In this document: positions 1 through 5,547 of the stretch, piece by piece
Position numbering within the stretch: position 1 is the first letter of the stretch
How the letters are laid out: every line of letters begins with the position of its first letter
Assembly (NCBI GenBank): GCA_905235755.1
Contig: CAJONA010000042.1
Coordinates: 1 to 8,995 of the forward strand
From: an uncultured Clostridia bacterium
GTDB lineage: Bacteria; Bacillota; Clostridia; Oscillospirales; CAG-272
DNA length: 8,995 bases
Reading direction: 5' to 3'
Position numbers and translations under genes: made by a program
Notes under the pieces: model-generated
Told to the model about the DNA's origin: nothing
What the model saw: only the letters and a program-made list of their open reading frames with translations
Database searches by the model: none

Positions 1-9
1 GGAGGAAAC

Positions 10-858
10 ATGAGAAAACTGACAATTCTGCGAAGAAAGAGCTTCGTCGGAAGCTTGGTAACATTAAAGGTATATATCGAAGATCACATTTCGGGCGAAC
101 TTACTATAAACGGCGTTCCGTGCCGCAAGCTCGGCAACATCAAAAACGGAAAAGAAGCCGTTTTCGATATAGACAACACGGAAGCAAAAGTTTTTGTCAT
201 CGCCGACAAAATAAGCAAGAATTATTGCAACGACTCGTATACGGTGCCTGCCGGAGATGACGACGTTTCGGTTTCCGGCGTCTGTATGTTCAATCCCGCA
301 AGCGGCAACGCGTTTCGTTTTGACGGAGTAACCGATGAAGCGACGCTCAAAGAGCGCAAAAAAGGAACGCGTATCGGCATAATCGTGCTCATCGTCGCAC
401 TCGTCCTGGGCTTTGGCGTTGGACTTCTGATCGGATTCACCTCTGAGGTGCGTGAGTCGCCGAAAGAATATAATGTGTACAATATGAGCATCACACTGAC
501 AGATAAATTCAAGAGCGACAGCTCGGTGTCGGGTTTTGACGCCTGCTATGCTTCAAATAAAGTGATAGTGTTCTTTTTAAGAGAAAATCTGTCAAACATA
601 CCCGGTTATGAGCATCTCACCGTCGACGAATACGGCGAGATCGTCATCGAAGTCAACGATATTGATGCAAGCAAGATAAGTCATTCGGACGATTTGACGT
701 ATTTTGAATACAACAATGACTCTGATTATCATTACAGTGCCTTTTTGTATAAAGACGGCGAAACGTTTTGGATGATACAGTTTTGCACTAATCAAAACGA
801 TACCGCAAAATATCAAGACAGGATCTTTGAATGGGCGGCAAGCGTCAAATTTTCATAA
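10..858 (+). CDS. Single-pass membrane protein of unknown function
   Basis: A 282-residue protein that I cannot assign to a named family. The start is ATG with GGAGG directly upstream at 1-5. Residues 1-117 are soluble and predicted cytosolic; they carry segments such as LTINGVPCRKLG and VFVIADKISKN that suggest a small beta-rich domain. One strongly hydrophobic segment, about residues 121-144 (RIGIIVLIVALVLGFGVGLL and on), follows a basic KERKKGTR stretch, so the N-terminus is probably inside. Residues 145-282 would then lie outside the membrane; they are rich in Asp, Tyr and Asn and end in an aromatic, mixed alpha/beta-looking region. No catalytic motif, cysteine pair or lipobox is visible. 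The start lies at the window edge, so promoter and upstream partners are unseen. It converges on prfC, and both probably end at the shared terminator. The coding call is firm; the function is unknown. Confidence 0.85.
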   Translation: MRKLTILRRKSFVGSLVTLKVYIEDHISGELTINGVPCRKLGNIKNGKEAVFDIDNTEAKVFVIADKISKNYCNDSYTVPAGDDDVSVSGVCMFNPASGNAFRFDGVTDEATLKERKKGTRIGIIVLIVALVLGFGVGLLIGFTSEVRESPKEYNVYNMSITLTDKFKSDSSVSGFDACYASNKVIVFFLRENLSNIPGYEHLTVDEYGEIVIEVNDIDASKISHSDDLTYFEYNNDSDYHYSAFLYKDGETFWMIQFCTNQNDTAKYQDRIFEWAASVKFS

Positions 859-890
859 AAAAATCCGCGGTCACAGCCGCGGATTTTTTT
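857..890. terminator. Bidirectional rho-independent terminator
   Basis: A perfect 9-bp stem, AATCCGCGG (862-870) and CCGCGGATT (877-885), has a 6-nt loop TCACAG, an A-run on the left and a run of seven T on the right. It therefore reads as an intrinsic terminator on both strands. It lies between the converging ends of the membrane protein gene (stop 856-858) and prfC (stop 889-891), and serves both. Confidence 0.9.
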
Positions 891-2475
891 ATTTATTGAA
901 TTCGTATAGAGAGAGCGTTTTGTTGTTTTCGAGCGCCCAGCGGATGTCGAATTCGCTTTCAAAAAGCAGCAGGTCGTTGCCCTTTACGTCCTTTACCCAC
1001 AGTGTGTCGCGCGAAAGGCGCAGAGTCGACGGATCGGGACTTCCCTCGCCGATATATCTTATCAGTTGATAGCGGAGCGGCGTTTGGCGATAGCCGACGT
1101 TATACTCCGTTTTCATTCTGTGTTCGAGCACTTCGTATTGAAGCATACCGACGACGCCGACGACGACTCGCTCCATGCCGCGCCCCGGCATAAAGAATAT
1201 CTGTATCGCGCCCTCTTCGGCTATCTGCTCCATGCCCTTCTGAAACTGCTTGCGCTTCATCGAGTCCGTCTGTTCGACTTCGGCAAAATGCTCCGGCGCG
1301 AACGTCGGTATGCCGTCGAACTCGATCTTCATCGACGCGTCGCAGACGGTGTCGCCTATCGAGAATATGCCCGGATCGAACACGCCGATGATGTCGCCGG
1401 CATACGCCTCCGATATCATCTCGCGCTCCTGCGCCATGAGCTGCTGCGGCTGGGAGAGTTTTATATTCTTGCCCTGGCGGACGTGAAAATACTCCTTGCC
1501 GCGCTCAAATTTTCCCGAGCAGATCCGCATAAACGCGATGCGGTCGCGGTGCATCTTGTTCATATTCGCCTGAATTTTAAAGACAAACGCGGAAAATCCG
1601 TCGTCAAATGGAGAAAGCTCACGCTCGCCGACTTTGTGAGAGCGCGGCGGAGTTGTGAGTTTCAGGAACTGTTCGAGGAATGCCTCGACGCCGAAATTGT
1701 TCAGCGCCGAACCGAAAAACACGGGTGAGAGCTTGCCGTTCTGCACCTTGTCGATGTCGAAATCGAAGCTCGCCGCGTCGAGAAGCTCGACCTGCTCGCA
1801 AAGCTCGGTGCGTGCACGCTCGCCGATAAGCTCGTCGAGCCGCGCAGTGTCGTCAAGCTCGACGTCTATGCTCTCGATCCTTTTTCTGCCCGCGTGAAAT
1901 TCGTCAAACGCAAGGATGCGCCTTTTTTCTCTGTCGTAAACGCCTTTGAAGTCTCGCCCGCAGCCGATAGGCCAGTTCATCGGATACGTCCCTATGCCGA
2001 ACTCCTTTTCAAGCTCGTCGATAAGGTCGAACGGATCGCGCGCCTCGCGGTCGAGCTTGTTTATAAACGTAAATATCGGTATGCCGCGCATTGCGCAGAC
2101 TTTGAAGAGCTTGCGCGTCTGCGGCTCGATCCCCTTCGCCGCGTCGATGACCATCACGGCGCTGTCCGCCGCCATAAGCGTGCGGTACGTATCCTCCGAA
2201 AAATCCTGGTGTCCCGGCGTGTCGAGGATATTTATGCAAAATCCCTCGTATTCGAACTGCATCGCCGACGACGTTATCGAAATACCTCTCTGCTTCTCTA
2301 TGTCCATCCAGTCGGAAACGGCGTGCTTGTCGCTCGCCTTGCCCTTGACAGAGCCCGCCGACTGTATCGCGCCGCCGTAAAGCAGGAATTTTTCGGTCAA
2401 TGTGGTCTTGCCCGCGTCGGGGTGCGAGATTATCGCAAACGTGCGCCGACGCGCTATTTGTTCATTCGTAGTCAA
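889..2475 (-). CDS. prfC: Peptide chain release factor 3 (RF3), translational GTPase
   Basis: RF3 is a cytosolic GTPase that recycles RF1/RF2 from the ribosome after peptide release. The 528 residues match the usual RF3 length of about 530. G1 is SHPDAGKT (residues 17-24), the switch I region contains KQRGISITSS (61-70), G3 is DTPGHQ (85-90) followed by DFSEDTYRTL, and G4 is NKLD (139-142). The C-terminal part contains GMERVVVGVVGMLQYEV, typical of RF3 domain III and distinguishing it from EF-G, which is much longer. The start codon is TTG (complement of 2473-2475): GGGAG (complement of 2483-2487) lies 7 nt upstream, and no in-frame ATG is better placed. The gene follows the SDR gene by 20 bp on the same strand and is probably cotranscribed with it. 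The shared terminator hairpin ends just past its stop. Confidence 0.95.
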   Translation of the reverse strand: MTTNEQIARRRTFAIISHPDAGKTTLTEKFLLYGGAIQSAGSVKGKASDKHAVSDWMDIEKQRGISITSSAMQFEYEGFCINILDTPGHQDFSEDTYRTLMAADSAVMVIDAAKGIEPQTRKLFKVCAMRGIPIFTFINKLDREARDPFDLIDELEKEFGIGTYPMNWPIGCGRDFKGVYDREKRRILAFDEFHAGRKRIESIDVELDDTARLDELIGERARTELCEQVELLDAASFDFDIDKVQNGKLSPVFFGSALNNFGVEAFLEQFLKLTTPPRSHKVGERELSPFDDGFSAFVFKIQANMNKMHRDRIAFMRICSGKFERGKEYFHVRQGKNIKLSQPQQLMAQEREMISEAYAGDIIGVFDPGIFSIGDTVCDASMKIEFDGIPTFAPEHFAEVEQTDSMKRKQFQKGMEQIAEEGAIQIFFMPGRGMERVVVGVVGMLQYEVLEHRMKTEYNVGYRQTPLRYQLIRYIGEGSPDPSTLRLSRDTLWVKDVKGNDLLLFESEFDIRWALENNKTLSLYEFNK

Positions 2476-2495
2476 TGTTGTTCTCCCAAGTTATA

Positions 2496-3353
2496 TTATA
2501 CTCCCGAATAAGCGGCAAATCCGCCGTCGACAGGCACCACGACGCCGTTTACAAATCCGGACGCGCCCTCGTCGCAGAGCCAGAGGAGCGTTCCCGTCAG
2601 GTCGTCGGGCGTGCCGAAACGCCCCATCGGCGTTGCGGCGAGTATCTTGCCGGTGCGAGGAGTCGGCGTGCCGTCGGGGTTATACAAGAGCGCCTGATTT
2701 TGCGCCGTCACGAAAAAGCCCGGCGCTATCGCGTTGACTCTGATGCCGACCTTCGAGAAATGCACTGCGAGCCACTGCGTAAAGTTGGAGACCGCCGCCT
2801 TTGCACCCGAATATGCGGGTATCTTTGTCAGCGGGCAGAACGCGTTCATAGACGAAATGTTGATTATCGAGCATCCCTTTTTGCTTGCCATGTCGCGCGC
2901 GAACACCTGCGTAGGCAGCAGCGTGCCGAGGAAATTGAGATTGAATACGAATTCAACGCCGGACGGATCAAGGTCAAAGAACGTTACAACGTCGCTCTGC
3001 GCCTTTTCGAGATCCTCGGGGAAAAGGTATTCCTTTGTCGTCGTGCCGCGCGGATTGTTGCCGCCCGCGCCGTTGATAAGTATATCACAAGTGCCGAACG
3101 TTTCCTCTACGGCGTCGCGCGCCGCTTCGAGCGACGCTTTGTCAAGCACGTTCGCCTCAAAGCCTTCGGCGATGCCGCCGTCGGCGACTATCTCGCTCGC
3201 CAGCTTCTTTGCCACGTCGGCGTGCAGGTCGAGGATAGCTATCTTCGCGCCGCATTTTGCGAGCGCACGGCAAAATCCGGAGCACAACACTCCCGCGCCG
3301 CCCGTGACGACGACGACTTTGTCCTTTAAATCGATTTCAAATGGAATTTTCAT
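2496..3353 (-). CDS. Short-chain dehydrogenase/reductase, D-mannonate oxidoreductase-like
   Basis: An NAD(P)-dependent classical SDR of 285 residues. Cofactor-binding TGGAGVLCSG is at residues 17-26 and NGAGG at 94-98. The catalytic residues are Ser in NISSMNAF (about 167-168), Tyr181 and Lys185 (YSGAK). IAPG and a PVDGGFAAYSGV tail complete the pattern. Asp42 at the end of the second strand (AILDLHAD) suggests NAD(H) preference. The long insertion NNPRGTTTKEYL...FFDLDPSGVEFVFNLN and the ATPMGRFGTPDDL segment resemble, from memory, the Bacillus YjmF-type D-mannonate oxidoreductase (fructuronate reduction). No uxuA, uxaC or other hexuronate gene is nearby, so the substrate is tentative. AAAGGAG (complement of 3362-3368) precedes the ATG by 8 nt. 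It sits 43 bp downstream of the HAD gene and 20 bp before prfC, in one probable operon. Confidence 0.88.
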   Translation of the reverse strand: MKIPFEIDLKDKVVVVTGGAGVLCSGFCRALAKCGAKIAILDLHADVAKKLASEIVADGGIAEGFEANVLDKASLEAARDAVEETFGTCDILINGAGGNNPRGTTTKEYLFPEDLEKAQSDVVTFFDLDPSGVEFVFNLNFLGTLLPTQVFARDMASKKGCSIINISSMNAFCPLTKIPAYSGAKAAVSNFTQWLAVHFSKVGIRVNAIAPGFFVTAQNQALLYNPDGTPTPRTGKILAATPMGRFGTPDDLTGTLLWLCDEGASGFVNGVVVPVDGGFAAYSGV

Positions 3354-3396
3354 AGATATATCTCCTTTAAGTTTATTTATCGTTTGCCGCGCGGCG

Positions 3397-4047
3397 TTAA
3401 AACCCGCCGCACTTTATTATTGCCGCCATTTCGTCCGGTGTGTCAACGACGGCGCATCCGCCGAGATTTTCAAGGAACTCGCGCCCTCTGTATCCCCACG
3501 AAACGCCGACGGCTTTTATATTCGCGTTTTTCGCCGTGTTTATATCGACGTCGCTGTCGCCGATATATACCGCTTCATCCGAAGAGACTCCGAAACGGTC
3601 GAGTATGTCGAGCGCGCCATCCGGCGCCGGCTTTGACGGAAATATACCCGATCCGAGCGTTATGTCAAATATGCCGCCGAAAAGCTCGTCGGCCATCATT
3701 TTTACGTATTCGTCAGACTTGTTTGAAAAAACCGCAAGCTTAATGCCGCTTTTTTTCAGCTCTTCGAGCGACTCCTTTATGCCGTCGTACGGCTTGGTTT
3801 TTTCAAGATAGCACTTTGAATATGTGCGTTTATAAACGGCGACGCCGTTTTCTATTTCATCTTTCGGAATGTCGGGGATACACGCGAGTATAAATGTGAC
3901 GGTGTCTCCGTTGACGAATTTCAAAATGAATTCTTCGTCCACTTCGTCGAGCCCGTAATACTTCCGCGTGGCATTTATCGCCGTCGTAAGATCGGCAAGC
4001 GTGTTTGCTATTGTGCCGTCAAGATCAAAAATTGCCGCTTTTACCAT
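3397..4047 (-). CDS. HAD-superfamily phosphatase, phosphoglycolate phosphatase-like
   Basis: A 216-residue cytosolic HAD hydrolase of the Gph/PGP type, acting on small phosphorylated metabolites; 2-phosphoglycolate is plausible but not proven. All four HAD motifs are visible: DLDGT with nucleophile Asp8 and acid/base Asp10; Ser108 in AVFSNKSDEY; Lys139 in FPSKPAPDG; and Asp164/Asp168 in GDSDVDI. The helical cap between about residues 15 and 85 is the C1 type. The length is normal. The ATG (complement of 4045-4047) is preceded by AAGGA (complement of 4056-4060) at 8 nt spacing, and a good promoter lies upstream. It is the first gene of the cluster HAD phosphatase, SDR, prfC. A role in damage clearance or sugar metabolism together with the SDR is possible. 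PpaX (pyrophosphatase) and beta-phosphoglucomutase relatives share these motifs and are alternatives. Confidence 0.9.
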   Translation of the reverse strand: MVKAAIFDLDGTIANTLADLTTAINATRKYYGLDEVDEEFILKFVNGDTVTFILACIPDIPKDEIENGVAVYKRTYSKCYLEKTKPYDGIKESLEELKKSGIKLAVFSNKSDEYVKMMADELFGGIFDITLGSGIFPSKPAPDGALDILDRFGVSSDEAVYIGDSDVDINTAKNANIKAVGVSWGYRGREFLENLGGCAVVDTPDEMAAIIKCGGF

Positions 4048-4081
4048 TATGTCCGTCCTTGATAGTTGTTTTTCGTTTCTT

Positions 4082-4110
4082 ATTTTATCAGCATTTTCTC
4101 GTTTTGTCTA
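4082..4110 (-). promoter_or_regulatory. Sigma-A promoter for the HAD-SDR-prfC cluster
   Basis: On the minus strand TAGACA (complement of 4105-4110) is separated by exactly 17 bp from TAAAAT (complement of 4082-4087). TGA directly precedes the -10 element, making it an extended -10. The distance to the phosphatase ATG is about 34 bp, consistent with a short leader. Confidence 0.72.
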
Positions 4111-4143
4111 CAATTTTTTGATATTTTAGCGATTTTTGCTTTA

Positions 4144-4172
4144 TTGACATAATCGGATATATGTGATAAAAT
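4144..4172 (+). promoter_or_regulatory. Sigma-A promoter for the phosphopantetheinyl transferase gene
   Basis: TTGACA (4144-4149), a 17-bp spacer and TAAAAT (4167-4172) form a near-consensus promoter, again with an extended TGA before the -10. The ATG follows 28 bp later behind GGGGG (4190-4194). It is arranged back to back with the phosphatase promoter. Confidence 0.82.
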
Positions 4173-4200
4173 CATTTCAGTATATAAATGGGGGAAAAAT

Positions 4201-4869
4201 ATGGAAAAATTCTGCAAAACATATTACGCCGACACAAAGGCATTCATAGATGACGCCGCTCTTATTGAAAAGCGGCTCGGCGAGGTCGACGAGAGCCGCC
4301 GAGAACGTATAGCGCGCGCTCGTTTTGCCGACACAAAGGCGGATATACTCGCCGGCGGACTTATAATAAAAGCCGCGCTGCGCGAAGCGTGCGGCATAAC
4401 AAAATTCAAGACGGAGAAAAACGAGTTCGGCAAACTGTACCTGTCGTCGCATCCCGAGGTGTTTTTCAACATCTCTCACAGCGGCACTAAGATAATTTGC
4501 ACCGTTTCCGACGTCGAGTGCGGAGTGGATATCGAGGACGTCACGGCGCCGCACAGAATAATGGACATATCGTCGAGATTTCTCTCTACGCTCGAAGCGG
4601 ACGCCGTCATGATGAGCGAAGATCCGAACCGCGCGTTCTGCCGCCTCTGGACGCTCAGGGAAAGCTATGTAAAAATGCGCGGACGCGGTTTTGACATAGG
4701 ACTATCAACACTGAAGTGCGATTTTCATCGCGGGAAAGCGTCGATATACGAGGGCGGCGTGCTTCAAAAAGACGCGTTTTTCAAAGAAACGCAAGGCATC
4801 ATCGGCTATCAGGCGTCGGTATGTCTCAAAGAAGAAAGAGAAAACAGCGTGAAACGGGTGGAGATATAG
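4201..4869 (+). CDS. 4'-phosphopantetheinyl transferase, Sfp type
   Basis: Transfers phosphopantetheine from coenzyme A to a conserved serine of carrier proteins (fatty acid ACP, or polyketide/nonribosomal peptide carriers). The 222 residues match Sfp-type enzymes, which are about twice AcpS length. The family motifs are FNISHSG (89-95), GVDIE with metal-binding Asp110 and Glu112, and WTLRESYVK (150-158) with Glu154 and Lys158. Arg153 stands where many members have Lys in the W..KE...K motif, a conservative change. The start is ATG after GGGGGAAAAAT, with a strong promoter. No carrier or synthase genes are visible, so the target is unknown; in lineages lacking AcpS such an enzyme can serve fatty acid ACP. 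The gene ends 2 bp before the left palindromic repeat of the DUF559 unit; the length does not suggest serious truncation. Confidence 0.9.
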   Translation: MEKFCKTYYADTKAFIDDAALIEKRLGEVDESRRERIARARFADTKADILAGGLIIKAALREACGITKFKTEKNEFGKLYLSSHPEVFFNISHSGTKIICTVSDVECGVDIEDVTAPHRIMDISSRFLSTLEADAVMMSEDPNRAFCRLWTLRESYVKMRGRGFDIGLSTLKCDFHRGKASIYEGGVLQKDAFFKETQGIIGYQASVCLKEERENSVKRVEI

Positions 4870-4871
4870 TC

Positions 4872-4916
4872 GCCTCGCCCTTTGGGAGAGGTGTCTGCGG
4901 AGCAGACGGAGAGGGT
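4872..4916 (+). repeat. Left double-hairpin palindromic repeat of the DUF559 unit
   Basis: Two hairpins in series. The first is CCTC-G-CCC / GGG-A-GAGG with a TTT loop (4873-4891). The second is GTCTGC / GCAGAC with a GGA loop (4893-4907). A GAGAGGG tail (4909-4915) follows. It begins 2 bp after the PPTase stop, and its tail doubles as the ribosome binding site of the endonuclease gene. It is the inverted partner of 5301-5344. Confidence 0.8.
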
Positions 4917-4920
4917 TATT

Positions 4921-5298
4921 ATGATCAATAAACCTATAAAAAGAAATTCAAATTTGCTTGAAAACGCAAAAGAATTGCGCCGCGAAATGACAAAACAAGA
5001 AAAACATCTGTGGTTCGATTTTTTACGGCACTATCCGATCAAAATCTATAAACAGCGAATAATAGAAAACTTTATTGTCGATTTTTACTGTCATAAGGCA
5101 CACCTCGCTATCGAACTTGACGGCTCGCAGCATTATTCGGCAGAAGGTAAATTATATGACGATTTAAGATCGAAAGTTATTGAACAATACGGCATTCTTG
5201 TTTTGCGCTTTTCCAATTTCGATATTGACGATAAATTTGAGGGAGTGTGCAGTGTGATTGATAAAACAATAAGAGAAAGGGTTGATAGGGAGAATTAA
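4921..5298 (+). CDS. DUF559 domain endonuclease-like protein (PD-(D/E)XK/Vsr-like fold)
   Basis: A 125-residue protein consisting almost entirely of one DUF559 domain, related by fold to Vsr-type and other PD-(D/E)XK nucleases. Visible hallmarks are AKELRREMTKQEKHLW (16-31), YKQRIIENFIVDFY with Asp54, and AIELDGSQHY (64-73) with Glu65 and Asp67, the probable metal-binding centre. ILVLRFSN follows near residue 92. DNA cleavage or nicking is the expected activity, but DUF559 proteins are poorly characterised. I chose ATG 4921 because GGAGAGGG (4908-4915) lies 5 nt upstream and the domain begins right after it; an in-frame TTG at 4882 would add 13 residues translated from the repeat. Low G+C relative to the PPTase gene and precise bracketing by inverted repeats suggest acquisition as a unit. 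It may be cotranscribed with the PPTase gene, whose stop is 51 bp upstream, since no promoter is visible between them. Confidence 0.88.
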   Translation: MINKPIKRNSNLLENAKELRREMTKQEKHLWFDFLRHYPIKIYKQRIIENFIVDFYCHKAHLAIELDGSQHYSAEGKLYDDLRSKVIEQYGILVLRFSNFDIDDKFEGVCSVIDKTIRERVDREN

Positions 5299-5300
5299 AT

Positions 5301-5344
5301 ACCCTCTCACCCGCTACCGCGGGAGCTCTCCCGGAGGGCGAGCC
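5301..5344 (-). repeat. Right double-hairpin palindromic repeat (unit A), inverted copy of the left repeat
   Basis: Read on the minus strand it parallels 4872-4916: GCTC-G-CCC / GGG-A-GAGC (5325-5343), then CCCGC / GCGGG (5310-5323), then GAGAGGG (complement of 5302-5308). The outer pair of the first hairpin is G:C here and C:G in the left copy. The second stem differs in sequence but still pairs. It starts 2 bp after the endonuclease stop. Confidence 0.8.
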
Positions 5345-5345
5345 T

Positions 5346-5390
5346 TTATTTTCGAGAACTTGCGCGCCTGTTCTCCCTGAGGACGAGCGC
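5346..5390 (-). repeat. Degenerate repeat copy (unit B)
   Basis: Bases 5370-5388 match the 19-bp core of unit A (5325-5343) at 16 of 19 positions, with the same orientation and 45 bp further on. The second-hairpin position is occupied by GAGAAC (5354-5359) and GTTCTC (5370-5375), a 6-bp stem around a GC-rich loop. Confidence 0.55.
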
Positions 5391-5435
5391 GTTCCTCTCG
5401 GGCGCATTCGCGGCGGCTCTCCCGGAGGGCGAGCC
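5391..5435 (-). repeat. Third downstream repeat copy (unit C)
   Basis: The 20 bases at 5416-5435 are identical to 5325-5344 of unit A, GCTCTCCCGGAGGGCGAGCC. CCTCTC near 5394 corresponds to the conserved outer tail. The inner hairpin is weak (CGC/GCG only), so the copy looks partly decayed. It is in the same orientation as units A and B, spaced 45-46 bp from B. Confidence 0.65.
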
Positions 5436-5447
5436 CTTCACACGATG

Positions 5448-5478
5448 AATTGTCACGCAGAGCGTGACAATTTTCAAT
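5448..5478 (+). terminator. Perfect 11-bp-stem palindrome, probable terminator
   Basis: AATTGTCACGC (5448-5458), loop AGA, and GCGTGACAATT (5462-5472) form a perfect stem followed by TT, CAA and a run of five T. It could terminate transcription from the PPTase/endonuclease side before the HTH gene promoter, which starts 17 bp later. It may also be the outer boundary of the repeat block. The T-tract is interrupted, so termination is likely rather than certain. Confidence 0.6.
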
Positions 5479-5488
5479 TTTTGTGCGC

Positions 5489-5517
5489 TTGATTGTGTGC
5501 GATTTTTGTTGTATGAT
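5489..5517 (+). promoter_or_regulatory. Promoter for the XRE-family gene
   Basis: TTGATT (5489-5494), a 17-bp spacer and TATGAT (5512-5517) lie 30 bp upstream of the ATG, giving a leader of roughly 25 nt that contains AAGGAGG (5533-5539). Position and spacing fit a sigma-A promoter independent of the upstream element. Confidence 0.68.
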
Positions 5518-5547
5518 GTTTTTACCGAACACAAGGAGGAAAACGAA

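Larger units (their letters stand above)
4872..5344 (+). mobile_element. Candidate compact element: DUF559 endonuclease gene between inverted double-hairpin repeats
   Basis: This 473-bp unit has a 45-bp repeat at its left end (4872-4916) and a 44-bp inverted copy at its right end (5301-5344). The endonuclease start lies 4 bp inside the left repeat and its stop 2 bp inside the right repeat. The coding interior is markedly AT-richer than the upstream gene (hand count 126 G+C of 360 bases at 4921-5280, about 35%). No target-site duplication is evident just outside the ends, and no known transposase is present. The layout recalls REP-flanked RAYT units but with a different enzyme family. Mobility is inferred from arrangement and composition only. 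Confidence 0.5.

Noticed and set aside
1066..1728. Long plus-strand open frame (220 codons) within prfC
   Set aside because: Antisense to a firmly identified prfC; Arg/Leu-rich composition, no binding site and no recognisable domain.
2495..2500. TATAAT on the minus strand just upstream of prfC, overlapping the SDR stop
   Set aside because: No acceptable -35 hexamer occurs 16-19 bp upstream and there is no extended -10; tight spacing favours cotranscription with the SDR gene.
2734..3636. Long plus-strand open frame (300 codons) spanning the SDR and phosphatase genes
   Set aside because: Antisense to two well-supported genes on the other strand and their intergenic gap; no start signal or family features.
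5301..5436. Possible CRISPR-like array
   Set aside because: Units abut with no unique spacers, are only partly conserved and are palindromic double hairpins; no cas gene is present.
5464..5547. N-terminal extension of the HTH protein from an upstream start
   Set aside because: It would begin in the palindrome and upstream of the promoter; ATG 5548 has AAGGAGG at ideal spacing and matches the family's usual N-terminus.
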